Notes: generated from the sequence alone by a model not told the origin. Positions 1 through 13,948 are shown, counted from the stretch's first letter. The stretch is DNA of 64,000 nt from Eudromia elegans (GCA_003342815.1 PTEX01000032.1:1991644-2055643), one strand, 5' to 3'. Made by a program: numbers and translations.

Positions 1-588
1 AGAACCACCGGATTACTAAGAATCCCAGGCTTTACTCTACTCACTGACTGGAAGAAAACTTAACGACCAGTCTCCATGGGTGCAATTGTACAAACAAAGT
101 GCAAGCTGCAAAATCAACTCAGCAGTTATGATAATAGTCTGATGTGGTCATTTCACATCACGTCCAAACAGGTTACCAATTTCAGAAACTGAATGCAAAG
201 TGAGTACAGGCAATGCCACAGTTAATTTAGCAAAGGGAAGGACAAAATGAGAGAGAACATTGGCTATTCCTGCATAAAACCATGTCTGGTCTCCTATTGA
301 AAGGCAAGTAAGTTGTGCTTAATTCACTTTACAAAGCGAAGATGGCAAAAAAGATCAAGAAAAAAAGGTATTCTTGTTTCAGAATAAGTCTCCTCCCATG
401 GAGAAGGACTTAGGAACAATTGTAAAAGAAGTGATTCTGTGAACAGGCAAGATCTAAGATAAAAGATGCTGCAGCACCCCAAAACGGTTTTCATGCAAAT
501 GCTATAAACCAACATGCAACCATATTCAGCTCACGAAACAACTCTTTCTGACTATAAGTGCTACAAACCTTTGTCAAATATAATTTAC
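1..588 (-). other. AFF3: AFF3 intron, 5' portion of the intron after the MLEDDL exon
   Basis: This intron starts at the donor gtaaat (588 downwards) and runs off the window. I see no further AFF3 exon, no recognisable repeat and no RNA gene here. The open frame of 63 codons on the minus strand has no family resemblance. Confidence 0.8.
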
Positions 589-640
589 CTGTTCATTGTC
601 ATCTTCATCACTGCTGAGTTTCAGATCATCCTCAAGCATT
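589..640 (-). CDS. AFF3: AFF3 coding exon, acidic motif MLEDDLKLSSDEDDNEQ
   Basis: This 52-nt exon starts with the third base of a Ser codon and then reads MLEDDLKLSSDEDDNEQ to the donor CAG|gtaaat (phase 2 in, phase 0 out). The acceptor follows tttttgttcttttttag. This acidic block begins the serine-rich transactivation region of AF4/FMR2 proteins. Its Ser-Ser-Asp-Glu-Asp-Asp run looks like a casein-kinase-2-type target, which is inference. From memory, AFF1 has MLEDDLQLSDSED, AFF4 has SSSEDSDGEQ and AFF2 has SSDEDDLEP. The ...NEQ ending fits AFF3 best and is the main basis for the symbol. A 33.15-kb intron lies upstream. The exon that follows is not within 1-588. Confidence 0.95.
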
Positions 641-1009
641 CTAAAAAAAGAACAAAAAGATGCAATATATAATTCCATTTACTGAATTAGCTTTATACAT
701 AATGCGTTGAATCTAGCCCTCAGTAAAATCAGAAGCCTCCCACTTTCAACTCAACAGCAGCAGAATCAGACCTATTACATGAAAACTGATGAATACTCTT
801 ATGTATGTAGGCAAGTATCAGCCCTCTTGGGTGATGCAAGGTAAGGACAAATGATTCCAAAGCCATCCATCATAAAGGGCAATCAATCCTTTTCTCATGC
901 ACTCTTTTATTTGCACTCTGTCTCCTAGTGACTGGTCCATATACACCCATGTTCCTAAACAGTGCATGCCATTATACTAGCACTCATCTTACACTCAAGG
1001 CATATCCCA

Positions 1010-1422
1010 GAATCAAAGAACCTTTAGGGTTGGAAGGGACCTCTAGAGATCATCTAGTCCAACCTCCCTGCTCCAGCAGGGACACCCAGACCACGGGGCA
1101 CAGGGTGGCATCCAGGCAGGTTTGGAAGATGTCCAGAGAAGGAGACTCCACAACCTCTCCGGGCAGCCTCTTCCAGGGCTCTGTCACTCTCACAGCAAAG
1201 TTGTTCCTCCTCACATGGACATGGAACTTCCTGTGTTTCAGCTTGCACCCATTACCCCTCGTTCTATCACTGGCCACCACCAAGAAGAGTTTGGTCCCAT
1301 CCTCCCTACTAAGGTACTTAGATATTTTGATCAAATTCCTTTCATTCTTCTCCAGGCTAAACAGGCCCAGCTCCCCTAGTCTTTCTTCATAAGATAGATG
1401 CTCCAGTCAATTAATCATCTGG
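1010..1422 (-). mobile_element. CR1 LINE, 5'-truncated 3' end
   Basis: On the plus strand this starts with the reverse complement of a CR1 tail (ttagggttggaagggacctc, then gatcatctagtccaacctcc). On the minus strand a frame runs through 1050-1334 with the C-terminal CR1 ORF2 signature: SDRTRGNGCKLKHRK, then VRRNNFAVRVTEPWKRLP and GEVVESPSLDIF. The copy is truncated 5' at about 1422, leaving roughly 0.4 kb of a multi-kilobase element, and has no reverse-transcriptase core. CatatC-like hexamers (1001 and 1433) flank it but could be chance. It has the same orientation as AFF3 and lies 370 nt inside the intron from the MLEDDL exon. The undisrupted frame suggests a relatively young copy. Confidence 0.95.
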
Positions 1423-3500
1423 GGTAAGATGCCATATCATTTGTCACATCTTTGCAGAAATGATCTCTTCTTTAAAGATCTAGGCGTCTACAGAGACATG
1501 ACTACAAACACGTTCACCTACAGCTTCCCATACACTCATGATTTTGCTTGGTGGTTGTGCTCAGAACTAACAGTCCTTCTAGGCATATTCTTGCCTTACA
1601 TCCATCCTTTCACTTGGGCAAATTCTTGTGTCACAGGATGATGTATGACTAAGTCTGCACATCTCGCCGAGACCTGTGGTGACAACCCCTGCAATTGGCA
1701 GGCTTCCTTTCTCCTAGTCTGATCTCCCTCACCCAATGCAGGACATTCACAAATCGCAATCAGTTTCCTTTTTGCTTGCTTTGACAGCGACTGAGGTCTA
1801 TGATTTTGTATTGTTAGCCATTAAACAACTGTAGCAATCAATTAAGACTCTGTTAGGAAGTGGTAAATCATGGAAGCCTCCTAGTATAAAGAACTTTAAA
1901 GAGGGGACCATATTCCCAATAGTGAAATATCAGACGGTTCCAAGCCCTGCTGGTGCTCTTAAAAAAAGAAACGAAGTGCAAGGAGATCTTTAAACTGGTT
2001 TGTAAGTCATCCGTCTTTTGGTGACCTCTGTTGTCAGGTAGCTCAGTGGTTACAAAGTATCTGGACACAAAACTACTAGTCATTAACCTCTTGATAAATG
2101 GCAGATGCCTCCCTGTAATATGTGAAGCCATAAAAGTAAGACCATGGAAGGATAAAGAATCTTGTAAAAGTAAGAATTCTTCAGGAAATATTAATCTTTA
2201 GAGGCCTGGGCTTTGGTGATGAACAGGAACTTTTTATGTTGTTTATCTAGCAGACACATTCATTTGTTCCCCCAGTGTCATTACTCGCTGGGCCATTCAC
2301 AGCATCTCATGGCACCTCCACCTTGCTGCAGCCTGGGATTCTTCTCAGAGAGGCTCATTACAGACCAGAAGGACAAAACCCTCAGAAAACCCAGACCATC
2401 TTCATACAGGACTATATCATTCCAACTCTTAACTCTAATTCAGTCTTACACTCCTACTTTTAAAGCTACATCTCACTTTAATGTGTAAATTATCTGCTTC
2501 TTTAAAGCAGCACTGCTAGGTAATGCACTCTATTATTATTTTTTAATGCAGATCTAAGCAGACATAATGCAAAGGATCTTTTCATGAATGGAGCCCAAAG
2601 GGTTATTTTTTTTTCTTTCTAGCTATCACAATTTTTTCATTTCTTACATGTTAAATTCCTTTTTGACACGTTCTGGCAGAAATAAACCAAAAAGGACAAA
2701 GGAAATTCCACAGTAGATAAATGGAAGGAACAAAGAAGAAAGCATAAAAAAGATAAACGAGTATACTTACTAAACTAACCAAACAGTCATGTGAAATGGC
2801 TGATTAATAACTGTCCTCACTCAGCCTATACAGCAGACACTTTCTAACAAGTACAGTAAGCGCTAGACATGTTTATTGAATATTGAAAAATATAAAATGG
2901 ATATAAAACATGATTAGTAGGAAGGACAACTGTTAGAGTTGGTTTCAGATAAACTAAATTTGCAGGATTTATGGGTTCCCTTCAAGAGACTAATGGATGT
3001 TTAGAAGACTAGAGAGAGGAAAAAAATTGGATTTTGGTATTTCTTTAGCAGTTCCAAGCTTATCACTTGGAACATATAATTCTTCTTAGCCTGTTCCACT
3101 AAATGAAGAATATGCCATCTCATTCTGCTACAAAACTCAGAGGTTAAACAACTAAACCAGACAGCTTCTAAAATGTATCACACTCTCCTGGCAGACGGAA
3201 TAATTAAAGAGAAACTGAATATGGTATCAACAATAAATACACAGTAGAGAGAGAAGGAAAGGAGTAAATTAAAAGTACCCAGTATGCACAGAGGGAAGCA
3301 GAATGTTGGAGCCTTCAGATAACCTGTTCCCAGAGGATACTGGTTAGAAGAGGTAATATTTTAAAGAAAGTGGAGGACTAGATGGTCTTGAACATTTTTA
3401 AAATGTGCTTAATATTCTAAAGACATGGGTCACGGTGGCTTGTACTGTTTAATGTTTCTATTAACTCTCATTTATAAGCAAGTAGCATCTGATCACACTC

Positions 3501-3519
3501 AAAGCCCTTTAAGGGCTTT
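3501..3519. repeat. Perfect inverted repeat
   Basis: aaagccctt and aagggcttt flank a single central t. A pair of this size is expected by chance in a window this long. Confidence 0.7.
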
Positions 3520-5599
3520 TAAAGATTGCCAGCAACCTTAATCCAAGGTGACTGTTTCACTGTCATCGTATCTATAGAAGTAACCCGTATCGGCTTCAAA
3601 GCACTGACACACAAGGGCTCTGTATCTGCAGCTCTCTCAAACGCTACCGGAAGGGTTTGAACGGGAAATTAGGCCCTTTTGAATGAGAGATCCCTGTAAA
3701 TACGCATACGATCTCTTCAGCTCCATGTAACTGTCAACCGCAGGGAGAACCAGGCTGCAGATTACAGAGTGCATTTGTTATTAAGATCCAGCTGGCTATT
3801 AATAAAGGACAATTTGGTGGATACGCTGAAGTTGCAATGAATACTGCCAATGAGGGCAAATCAAAGAGGAAACTGCCTGTATCAGAAAGCTATCTTCAGA
3901 AGTGTTATGAATTCATTTTATTTCCTATTCTCCTCTGACCTAGCTGACATTATTATTGAATATACATGTACTTGTTTGTCTTTTCATCCATAGCTAATGC
4001 TTTACACCACTTTAGGGAAAGACTGGGATTAAGTAGGATTTTTGATTGCATTATTAGAGCCATGCCATTTATACCGCAACAGTTGAAGTTGTGTCAGCAT
4101 ATTATAATCTACAATTTTCAGAGGTTTATAATTTACAGTATGAAATTACTGCAAAGCAGAAACGTCGTGACAAAGCGGTGCATTTATCTGTGCTGTAAGC
4201 AGGGGCAATCTCATTGCCTGACTACAATACCCACTTCCTCCAGGGATGAATCCGCTCCCAAAGCAAACTGCTCTTATATTACAAATTTAACTAGACAAAT
4301 GGCTGAAGGAGAGCTCTAACACTTTAGCATGCGTTCTGTAAAAGATGCATTAGAAATAATAACAACAAAGGGTTATTTTTAGGAGCCTTAAACTTGCACC
4401 AGGCCTCAGGAAATTATGAGATGGACTGGAACTAAAATGAGCTATTTTTGGAAGAATTTGTTAGGATTTTGTTAGCATAGCAAGCTGCACTTTTATCTTT
4501 TTTTTTTCCTATTCTTCAAACATTTTCCAAAAATATCATCCAAAAATGCAGTGATAATAAATCAGTTTAGACATAATCAGAAAGCCCTCTGTCTCTGTTC
4601 CCTTAGCAATGTCAAAGTTGATGCAATCCCCCCACGGCTTCTGTTTCTCTGTTTTAAACCTTATTCCCCTCCATGCTCAACACAGAATTGCAAGGAGCTG
4701 AGTCACATGATCACAGCAAACCTCAATCTCAGCTATTATTTTTATACTTTTATTGAAGTCCTTGAACTTAAAGAGTATTTTCACAGCTCAGCGTCCAGTC
4801 TTTCATTTCATATAGTCTTCATCAGCGGGATATTTAAATGCTTTACAAGTCAATGAAGTCCAGATTCCCAGCAGCCTTCCAGGAACACTCTGCTTCCCGA
4901 CCGGCTTGGGTTGTGCCAGGCTGGAGCACACGGTGTTCATAACACCATGCTGCAGCTTCAGGGAGATAGGGCAAGGACATTAATTGGACAAACACATACA
5001 CCACTATCTTGATAAGATTCCTGATTTTTGAAGTATTTAGAGTTTCTTATTAATTTTTATTTTTTAAAAATCTGTAGCATTGTCTTTGCAGATGGACAAA
5101 GTCTGCTTCCATCAAAATATAGGACATAGTGCTTAGATAAGGAAGAAACCTAGCATTACCAAAGACACAGCATAATACTAGTAGGAAGAAGCAGTGATAG
5201 GTACTGGAAGCACACAAGTGACTCGAGGGCTCTTGAAGGGAAGCAATTTCCTCTTGCTTCCACCTTCCACTGATACAAATGGAACAGTACATTTTAAAAA
5301 GGAGGTTTGTATGACTCAGATTCAAGTAGCATACGCCAGTATACTGCAGCTACCTATTCTGTCCAACATTAAGGAGAGGGCATAGGATGTTAGGGCAAAT
5401 TTTGCTTGTGATAGTTAGCAAGACTTAAACCCAGAGCAGGCAAGAACCAAATCCACATCTCTGCGCTGAGAAGGGAGGTGTGTTACCATCCAGAGCCATG
5501 AAGCCCTTGGTCCACGCTGCTGTTTGCTGCCAAGCCCATGTGGAAGGAACACGGTCCTCACAAACAGCGACTAGCACTGAGACATCCCCTCTCCTCGCA

Positions 5600-5633
5600 C
5601 CGAGACGAGACCGCCAGTCCGACTCGGTCTCGG
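5600..5633. repeat. GC-rich inverted repeat in CpG-dense patch
   Basis: ccgagacgag (5600-5609) pairs with ctcggtctcgg (5623-5633) around a 13-nt loop, with a single extra G in the right arm. It sits in a short CpG-dense stretch (about 5590-5660, roughly nine CpG). Confidence 0.7.
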
Positions 5634-8140
5634 CCAGGTCACCCCACGGATGTCAGACGGGCCTTGCTTTTCATTTCCCCAGTGCATTTCTCTGCAGGCT
5701 GGAAGACTTTTCTAAGAGTGGTAACTCAAAAGTTATCAGGCAAATGACACTCTGTGTAATGGAAGTCAGATGTATTTCCAGAACGTGTTGCGCACACCGG
5801 AGCGCAGCCTCATCATTTATCACGGGGCAGGAAGGGAACCCACGTGTGTGCAAACATCTAACAATAGATTTCCCCTGAGAAGTCCATAATAGAGTGGACA
5901 AAAAACCCTGGGAAATGAAAATGAATGGTAGAGTAATTCCAAAGGAAAAAAGAAGATCTTTGTTTCAAAACATCCCATCTATAAATCTCGAAACTTGATA
6001 TTCATTCTTTCGCTGAAATGTGCAAGTCATCTTTAAAATATTTCCTCTGAGATATTGTAAGAGTTATGGTAAAAGAAAACCTCAGAAGATTAAATGGAAT
6101 TTACAAGCACCATTTAACTTAACACTCAGGGCCACTTGTCCAGCAATTTTATACACACTTACATACAGTTTAATAATTTTCCCTTCTCCTCCTCTACCAT
6201 TTTCTTTCGCTACATTCAACCACAAGTGCAGCCTGGCAAACTCTTACTCACAGGAGCATCTTCGACCCCTCTGAGGAGTCCCTGGAAGGGGATAATTTCT
6301 CTGAGGACCAGGTCCTCACCCTTGGCATGTAGTCACCGGCAAGGCAGGCAGCAGCCTCCCGTCACACTCATCATCATCCTCCTGGGAGAAGGACACCATG
6401 CAGAACATCTCCATTTCATGTTGTTGCACTCGGCCTGCCTTAACACTGCTAGCACCATATCAGTAATTAGTGTAATTGCAGCTGGAGTAAGCTGGAGTAA
6501 GAAGTAACCCCTGTGGTTATTTATTAGGTGCCTCCCAATCAGTGAGGACACTTCATTACTCATCTCTCCATATCATCTCTTAATTTCCAAAGAATTAAGT
6601 AAAATGAATTATTTTAATAGAAGACTTTCTTTATCTAGCTATCCATTAATCTCTGTGTATCAAAAGCTCTTCAAGGCAACCAAAATATCAAGTTGCTCCT
6701 AAGTGCATTGTAAGTACTGCCCTCATGACAGGCATTCTGCTTCTCATTATAGCGGAGACAGACGCAAGGACTTTGGGACAAGGGAGAAACCTACTGCCAA
6801 GTTTGTCTCTATGTGATAAGCATAGATGGAGACCCTATATGCTTAGCTTGATAAATATTCTGGCATAGCCAATAATTTGTTGGCTCACATCCACACTGAG
6901 GTCCCATCCTGTTCCCAAAGAAAGCTTAAAGTAGAACAAGAGCAGGATTGGGTCCAAATATTTTACTAACAGGATAAGTAGTTCAGTAAGTCAAAAGAGC
7001 AATATAGAACCTTTTCATTTCAAGCTAATGAGTTGATAAATTTGTCATAATAACAGCGATAACACCATCCTTTATGTCTTATTTCTAGAAAAGTGCAATC
7101 TTCATTGCATTGCAAGGGTCTGGCGCACTACAGTCACTCCTCACGCCACCGTAGCCCCGTCCAGCAAAGGGCTCCGAAGGAAGCACCATTCATGGTAAAG
7201 GAAAGAGAGAGAGATGAGAACAAAGTGAAGAACGGGTGCAGCAAAATCGGAGTTTCCACAGAACATAATTGGAAAACTAACTTTGGTTTTTGAAGAATAA
7301 AAGCAATGGCCCCTAAGCCTGACAGATTTTGCCAGCGTGCGTAAACTTTCTAGTATTTTCTCTTTGATCAACTGCAAAACCTGATATAATTCTGGGTTCT
7401 GCTATTTATCAAGAGCAGTATGTAGTCCAAGAGGCATTTCTGCAATACATACTCATTTCCAATACATTCCACGTGAGAAACACCTGCCTGCTGCAACCAT
7501 ATTTGATTAAAAATGTCTCGCAGCCAGAGCATCAGTATTTTCTCTGCTAAACAAGCCTTCAGCTGGCATATTTACACACAAAGGCTTTGGGAACTTAGCA
7601 CACAGTTAAACAATGATTGATAATTCTACAGCAACTTGCAAAAGCGACTTTAAAAAATCATACCAGAAAATATATTAAAAAGAGTTGTTCAACAGGGAAC
7701 AAATAACGTAGGACTGGCTCATCTATCCCATGTTCCACAGTGCATTTGGAAAGACATTCATTTTATTTATTGATTATATTCTTTTACCTTTTATTTTATT
7801 CCATTTTTAATCCGATAGTGAAGTGAGTCCTTCAAGGAGCTGTTTGATGAGGTGTCAGTGCCAACATGACACTCACAAACCTTTTTCTGTGCACAGTTTT
7901 TCCCTCAGATAGACTAATCACTACCCAAAGAGACGAGTTCTTTTGGGTCTGCAGACTGGAAATGAGTTGCGTCTGGTACATCTTAAACTTCAATAACCTG
8001 GTCGGCAGTGGAAGCAGCTTTTGCGGCTTCATTAGAAACCTTTATGCCCATGTGCTGTTTTGCAGTTCTGAACTCCACTTAAAAATAAAAGCTGGCTCCT
8101 GCTGCTGGAAGGGTTTCCCTCTGATTCCCTTGTGTTGCCC

Positions 8141-8406
8141 ACGAGGGGCAGTGTGGAGGAGAGGGCGGGCGAGTCGGTGCCGAGGTCACGAGCGGATCTG
8201 GAGCAGAGGGACGAGGACGGGAAGCCCGTCCTGCTGCAGGGCGGCACGGCCAGGCCCTCCAGCCCATCCCAGCCATGGCGGCACCGCAGCCCTCCCAGCC
8301 GTCCAAGGGAGACGGATCTGAAGAGCCAAAGGAGTCCACGAGCGAGCGAGGAAATCAAAGCCCAGACCTGGCTTGCAGGGTGTCAAGTCAAGAAGCGCGA
8401 GGGTAA
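8141..8406 (+). promoter_or_regulatory. CpG-dense patch with Kozak-context ATG; possible plus-strand first exon
   Basis: I count 19 CpG between 8141 and about 8357, in strongly GC-rich sequence set in an AT-rich intron. On the plus strand an ATG at 8275 in agccATGG context opens a 43-codon frame ending at TAA 8404-8406. The frame starts MAAPQPSQPSKGDG and continues SEEPKESTSERGNQ. Just before the stop, GAGG|gtaact could act as a splice donor. This is compatible with an island promoter and an antisense first exon, but also with a GC-rich patch of no function. No homology was recognised. Confidence 0.25.
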
Positions 8407-11400
8407 CTCACCCTAGCAGTCCAACGGAGGACAGTTTAGCCCCAGTTCTCAAACCACTGCCCTCCTTCAACCTCCTTCATCCATAACAAGGCCCAACAAT
8501 CTCTCAACCACAATTAAAGTGAGAGCTGCTTCCCTCCCTGGCCTCCTCTCCTTAACAAGCTTGTGGAGCAGCACTCATAGCCAATATGTGTTTATGCCCT
8601 GAAACCAAACAGAGCTCTGCAAAAAGGCACTGCTCAGTCAATGTTTCTCCAGTGCCGGCATCACCTCCTGTGGGTTCACAGCACTCTAATACAACGCGGG
8701 AATTTTTTGCTCCGTTTTCATAGCTTAAGTACATCTGAAAGAGAAAAACTATTTTCCGTCCAGTATTAGGCCACTGGAATTTTGCAGCTCAAACACAGGG
8801 GCCGTTAGGGTCATGCCTTGGTTAAGGAGACAGGGACAAAAGGAACTGACTGTGGACAGGCAAAAAAATAAATCCATTAAAAAGCAGCAGTAGAAAAGTG
8901 GCAAAGAGAGGAGAGAGGTGGAAGAAAGAAAGGAAGTAAATATCAAAGGCAAACTAAAAACAAACATCTCTGTGTCCTTAGTAGAATACATACTCGTACC
9001 AGGCTTGCGTTGGAAGAAGAATGAATTGGATAGGAAGAAAACAGATATACTTTCCTTCTTCCTATTCCACTTACTTTACTGGGGAATACCTCTTTTTTTT
9101 TTTCTCAAATGGCCATTGGAAAAACACTTTGCTCACATTATACTCTTCACTAACAAGAGGACATTTTTGCAAACTCCTAAAAGGATTCAAGAGATCCTCC
9201 AAGGCTCTGGCATTGCTGCGATGGCCTCATCCCTTTGAAGACAGGGGGAAGAGCATTTGGTGAGGAGCAAAACCCTCTGCTCCTTCAGCACACTGGCCTC
9301 TAAGTCGAGGAGAGCTGGCTAGGGGCTGGGCACGGAGGGCTCTGCACCTTTAGGGAATGCCCTGCTTGCCTGTGCCCTGCCTGCAGGGCCGTACAGATCG
9401 GTCAGTACAGAAAGTCCCACAGAAAGCAAGGACAAGGTCGGGCCAGGGAAGGCGAGCTTCGTTTTCCCTGCACTAATCTTCCGATGAGTTTCTAAATCCA
9501 GGACTCCTGTAGTTCCAAATTCCCTCATCCAGAATCCACAGCAGCTCTGCCATATATTTGATACAAACTTCGTAAAGCTAAATTAATCTCCGGGAAGACA
9601 GTTCACTTCTCTCCTTAAATGAATATTCTGCGGATCAATCTAAAAATGTAAAAAGGGATTAAGCAGGTACTAAAAGTAATATAAATAAAGAGGATAAAGG
9701 AATAAAAGACTTAAATGATTTCTGGATCTGGATGATTTATAAGGCACTGAATATGCATGATGGAAGTCAAGTACCAGGCACAGGCCTCAAAACACTGACT
9801 CATGCAAGTAATCCTTGCTCCTGCAAGCACTATTTCTCAGGCTCAGATCCAAACACAATGCCTGACACTGTTTGCTCCAATAATCACTCTAAGATAAACA
9901 GATAGGAATAACTGCAAATACTCCCAAGCATTTCCTTTCACTTATAATGTAAAAAGAAAAATTAGAGGATAAAATGAAACTCTATGTTTCCACTTCCACG
10001 TTTCATACATCATTAATTCTGTAAAAATAAATCAGTCTTCATGCTGATACTTGTCTTTGCTTGGCAAGCTTGAAGAATGCAATATGCTTGATAACCTGAT
10101 TGAAAATTTGATCCTATTGTTTAACAAAATGAGGATTGTTTCATAAGGGGCTCCACCATGTCTGTGCACATTTTCCCCTAAGTAACACTGTAAGACTTGT
10201 ATTTCCCCAGACAGTTCAGCATTTATGTTGATGTACTTGGCTGCAGACTCCCTCTTGCACTGGCTGTAATACAGGAGAATTTTCCCCAGCATTTGGAATT
10301 ATGGCACCGAAATAATTTAATAGTGCCTTCTGTGCATGTTAAACAAGTTTTCTGATATAGTTAGCTCTTGCTGAAAGATTGTTTATCCTATAAATTATAC
10401 CATGTGCTTAAACCACACTTTGGCCTAAAATCTACAGAGGTTATTTTTTTTTTCAGAATCACTTCAATTACCACAATCCTGGAAAAGTCAGCATTTCCCC
10501 ACATACACACACAGCACACAGACAAATATTCTCTGTCCGGTACATTCCCTAGGAAGCCAAGGTTATTTTTGAGCTATCTGCTGATTTGTGCCACAGAGCC
10601 CTCTCCAATGTCCAAAGAGAAAAGAGGCAGGGAGGAAGCAAACAAGGAATATTCAGTTGCAGATACCTGCAGACATGATTTATACCAAGTCACTCAGGAT
10701 AAAACCTGCAAGTTACCATTGTACTCCTGACCCTAATGCAAATTGTCATTTGGAACTTAGCAACTTTTTGTCTTTAGCAACTTGCTGCTTTAAGACACCC
10801 CTATCCAAAGCCATCCTGTGACCGCTCCAGCCCTTCCTGATTGCAAAGACGTTGAGGAACCCATTTGGATTGATTCCCTGGGAGGGAGTGAATGTTTTCA
10901 CAGCTCCCAAATTCACTTACTTATCAGATGAAACACATGGTACCCTTAAATAAAAACTCTTGAAAATCACACCATGGCCCCCCGTGAACAAAACACTCTA
11001 GAAAAGAAGAACCCAGCAAATTCTTGCTTGCTCTTTTTTTCCCGTTTTTATGTTACTCCCAAAACATACTTTTTTTTTGTCCATGAACAGAATACCTTGA
11101 TGTTACTATAAGACAAATAAACAGGAATATTAGTATATAAAACTGATGAATGGATACTAAATCCTTTCTTCAAAGGGCAGAATCTGGGGCTGGTGCAGAC
11201 AAAACTTAATTTCACTGATAATGTCTAATGACATCATGATATTACAGAGACAAATAATGTTATAATAACATGTAGAAATTGTCAGACTGCATCAAGGCTG
11301 TGGTACATCTTTTCTCAGGAGATGATTCAAGGAACAATTTCTCAGATTTTTTTCTTCCTAAAGTAACTGGAAAGGGGTTTTGGTTCTTTACACTCATGGT

Positions 11401-13913
11401 GTACATATGGCTTCCAAATTCTTAATTCCAATCTGTTATTTTCTCAATCTCATTGAACCCTGGCACCACTGTTGGGAGCAACCGGAGTCCTAGTTGTGCG
11501 TTATATAAGAACAATATTAATTTTTCCTGTCCTTTTATAATTTGCATACAATGCCTCCTTGCATTTATATCAAAAGAAGTTTAAAGAAAACAATGGGAAT
11601 TTCAGAGAATGTTAAGTGGGTCTAGGCACTTGCCTCCTACTGATTTCAATCCTTAATTTCCTATCAGGATAGACAAGGACATAATGTATCTTTTTTCCTA
11701 AGTGATTATTATTGTTCTCTATCATCTTTCTTTATCAGCCTGCTGTTGAAAGTCTAACTCTTTGAGAAAATTATCTTCTGAGGAACGAGAGCAGGCATTT
11801 AGCTTGTCTGATGGGCAGCATTCCCTCCTTGTGCTGAGTTTTGATGCTAGTTCAAGGGAAACACGATGAGTCCCATGAAGAGGAAATTGCATGATACACC
11901 TTGCACTTGGTGTGCGAGTTGTTAATCTACAGACTAATCCAGTTGATACATATGGTTAGGCAGCCGGGTAACTATAAGAGCACAACACTACCTTTCATCT
12001 CCTAAGGTAATGCAAAAGTTATATCTCAAATCCAATTTAAATTGGTGCTCCCTTGAGCTCAAAGATAATTTCTCTCTAATCCTCTTCCGGTTGTCTATAG
12101 GGTAACCTTCAAAAACACAGATACGACACTGTAAAAAAATGATGGAGTCATAATTTTTTTAGCATAAAACCTAGCTATTTTTTCCTGGTGGTATTATGTT
12201 CCAGCTGTTATCAGATTCTAGAATTATTCAGTTGCCTTGAACTCTGCATTTATTTTACTCTTCCAGATTTTTGCCAATGAAAGTGCTTCAGTGCTGCTTG
12301 AAGAGAAAATAATCTTGTCAGTTTTAGTGTGCCGTATCTGAGAGGATGAAGGTCATGCTAACTACAAGTCTGTTCCAATTGCCAAGGGGCTGGGTGAGGT
12401 GGGCTTTTTATTTTATTTTTGGTTTCCCCCTTGCTCCTACCACAAAGTAATAGGGATTTTCCCCTTTTATTCATCTTGCCTTTTGTTGTTTTTAATCGAC
12501 CACCCATCAGTGCCGAATTGCCTTGTAACTGTCTGCTGAGCTTTCATTTGACAGAGATAGCTGCTATTGTTAACACGAGCCTTCACTTCAGCCCATTTAA
12601 CTTTCCCCAGTTTGACAGCTTCACAATAGCCACCTTCCATCTAAAGAAAACTGTGATTTAGTAGAAAGGGAATGTGGGACAACAGCCTGATCTGTCACTC
12701 AGTCTCCAGCGAGTTCTCTTGGCATAAAGTTCCCCCACAAAGCCAGAGGATGAAATACTACACGAAAATAAGACGGTCATGAGACATGCTCGGTTATATA
12801 TGCTGGTAAAATCTAAGCAGCAATCATGCCTAAAAATACAGCCCTTTCCTGTCAGCAGTACCTTGCATGGGAGAGCAAAATAAATATTTTGATTGATTTT
12901 AAATTTCCAGTTTTCACTTACATTCCAAAGCAATGTTTGACTTTTTTTCTCTGTTTTATTCACCTAGTAATTGTTCACAAATTGATCTACAACGAGTCCT
13001 AGTGGAAACAATATGTCACAAGTAAATTAAGGCTTTCATTGGACCAGTCATTGCTCCTACTCCATACGAGGCTCCATGAAAAGATGTTGATGAATTAAAA
13101 GGCCGGATGTCTTCCCTCGCTGACAATTAAAGAAGTGAAATTACAGCTGCCTAAGCATCGGATCCGAGTACTTCCAGCTCAGCACCATGCTCAGCTTTCC
13201 AGTCAAAGATAGTCTGTAAATACATTTGTAGCTGGTTTTTTTTGATTGTTTTGGTTTGGTTTGTTTTTCTGTGCTGCATTTATCTTCTTCTTTCACATTT
13301 GTGCCTGAATTTGATTATATCATTTGGCACAAATGGCAAATAGACACCCCACTATAAGATTTGCAGGCACAATTCTTTTTCCAGACGTAGTCAAATAACT
13401 ATATTGTTTTCTTGTCCAAAATCCTGGATTCTCGTTTGATGAACGCTTTCTTGATAAAAAAAAAAAATGTGCTTTGCAAAAAACCAGAATTTGACTACCA
13501 TAAAGCATAACTTATTTCGGTCCATCTATGCTTCTTTCCTTCAAGCTCTCATTAATTTCAACAGCAGAGGGATGAGAGAGCAGAACGGATTCAGCAGCCT
13601 ACTGCAAAAGTAACCGAAATAAATCGACTGCCGGGTTCATCTGACTTTCCAGCCATTTTCTGGATTTCACCAGTTTGTTTCATTTAAGGTGAGTAAGCTA
13701 CTCTGGTAGTAGTGGTAAACCACTAAGCAATTAATTATTGTTCTGCAGCACCTATTCAATACTTTGGTTAAGCTGAGTGGACCACAGCTCTCTAGAAAGG
13801 TGTGCTCAGAACTGGAGACATGAAACTGGATGACAGATAAACTCCAGTTAAAAAGACAGGCAAGAGCAGCCAGCCAAGCACTGACTGCCCAGAGTTTACA
13901 GGAGGGAGCACCC

Positions 13914-13948
13914 GCGAGGCCCTAACTAGGAAGAACACCAGGCCTCGC
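13914..13948. repeat. GC-rich inverted repeat
   Basis: gcgaggcc (13914-13921) and ggcctcgc (13941-13948) are perfectly complementary across 19 nt. Loosely repeated 'ctaactaggaagaac' and 'ctaattaggaaggac' overlap the loop and right flank. Confidence 0.6.

Noticed and set aside
928..1392. 154-codon plus-strand open frame
   Set aside because: It is the antisense of the CR1 LINE fragment, not a host gene.
10441..10520. T-run followed by cag on the plus strand, looking like a splice acceptor
   Set aside because: The downstream sequence has no recognisable exon, and isolated acceptor-like sites are frequent in introns.
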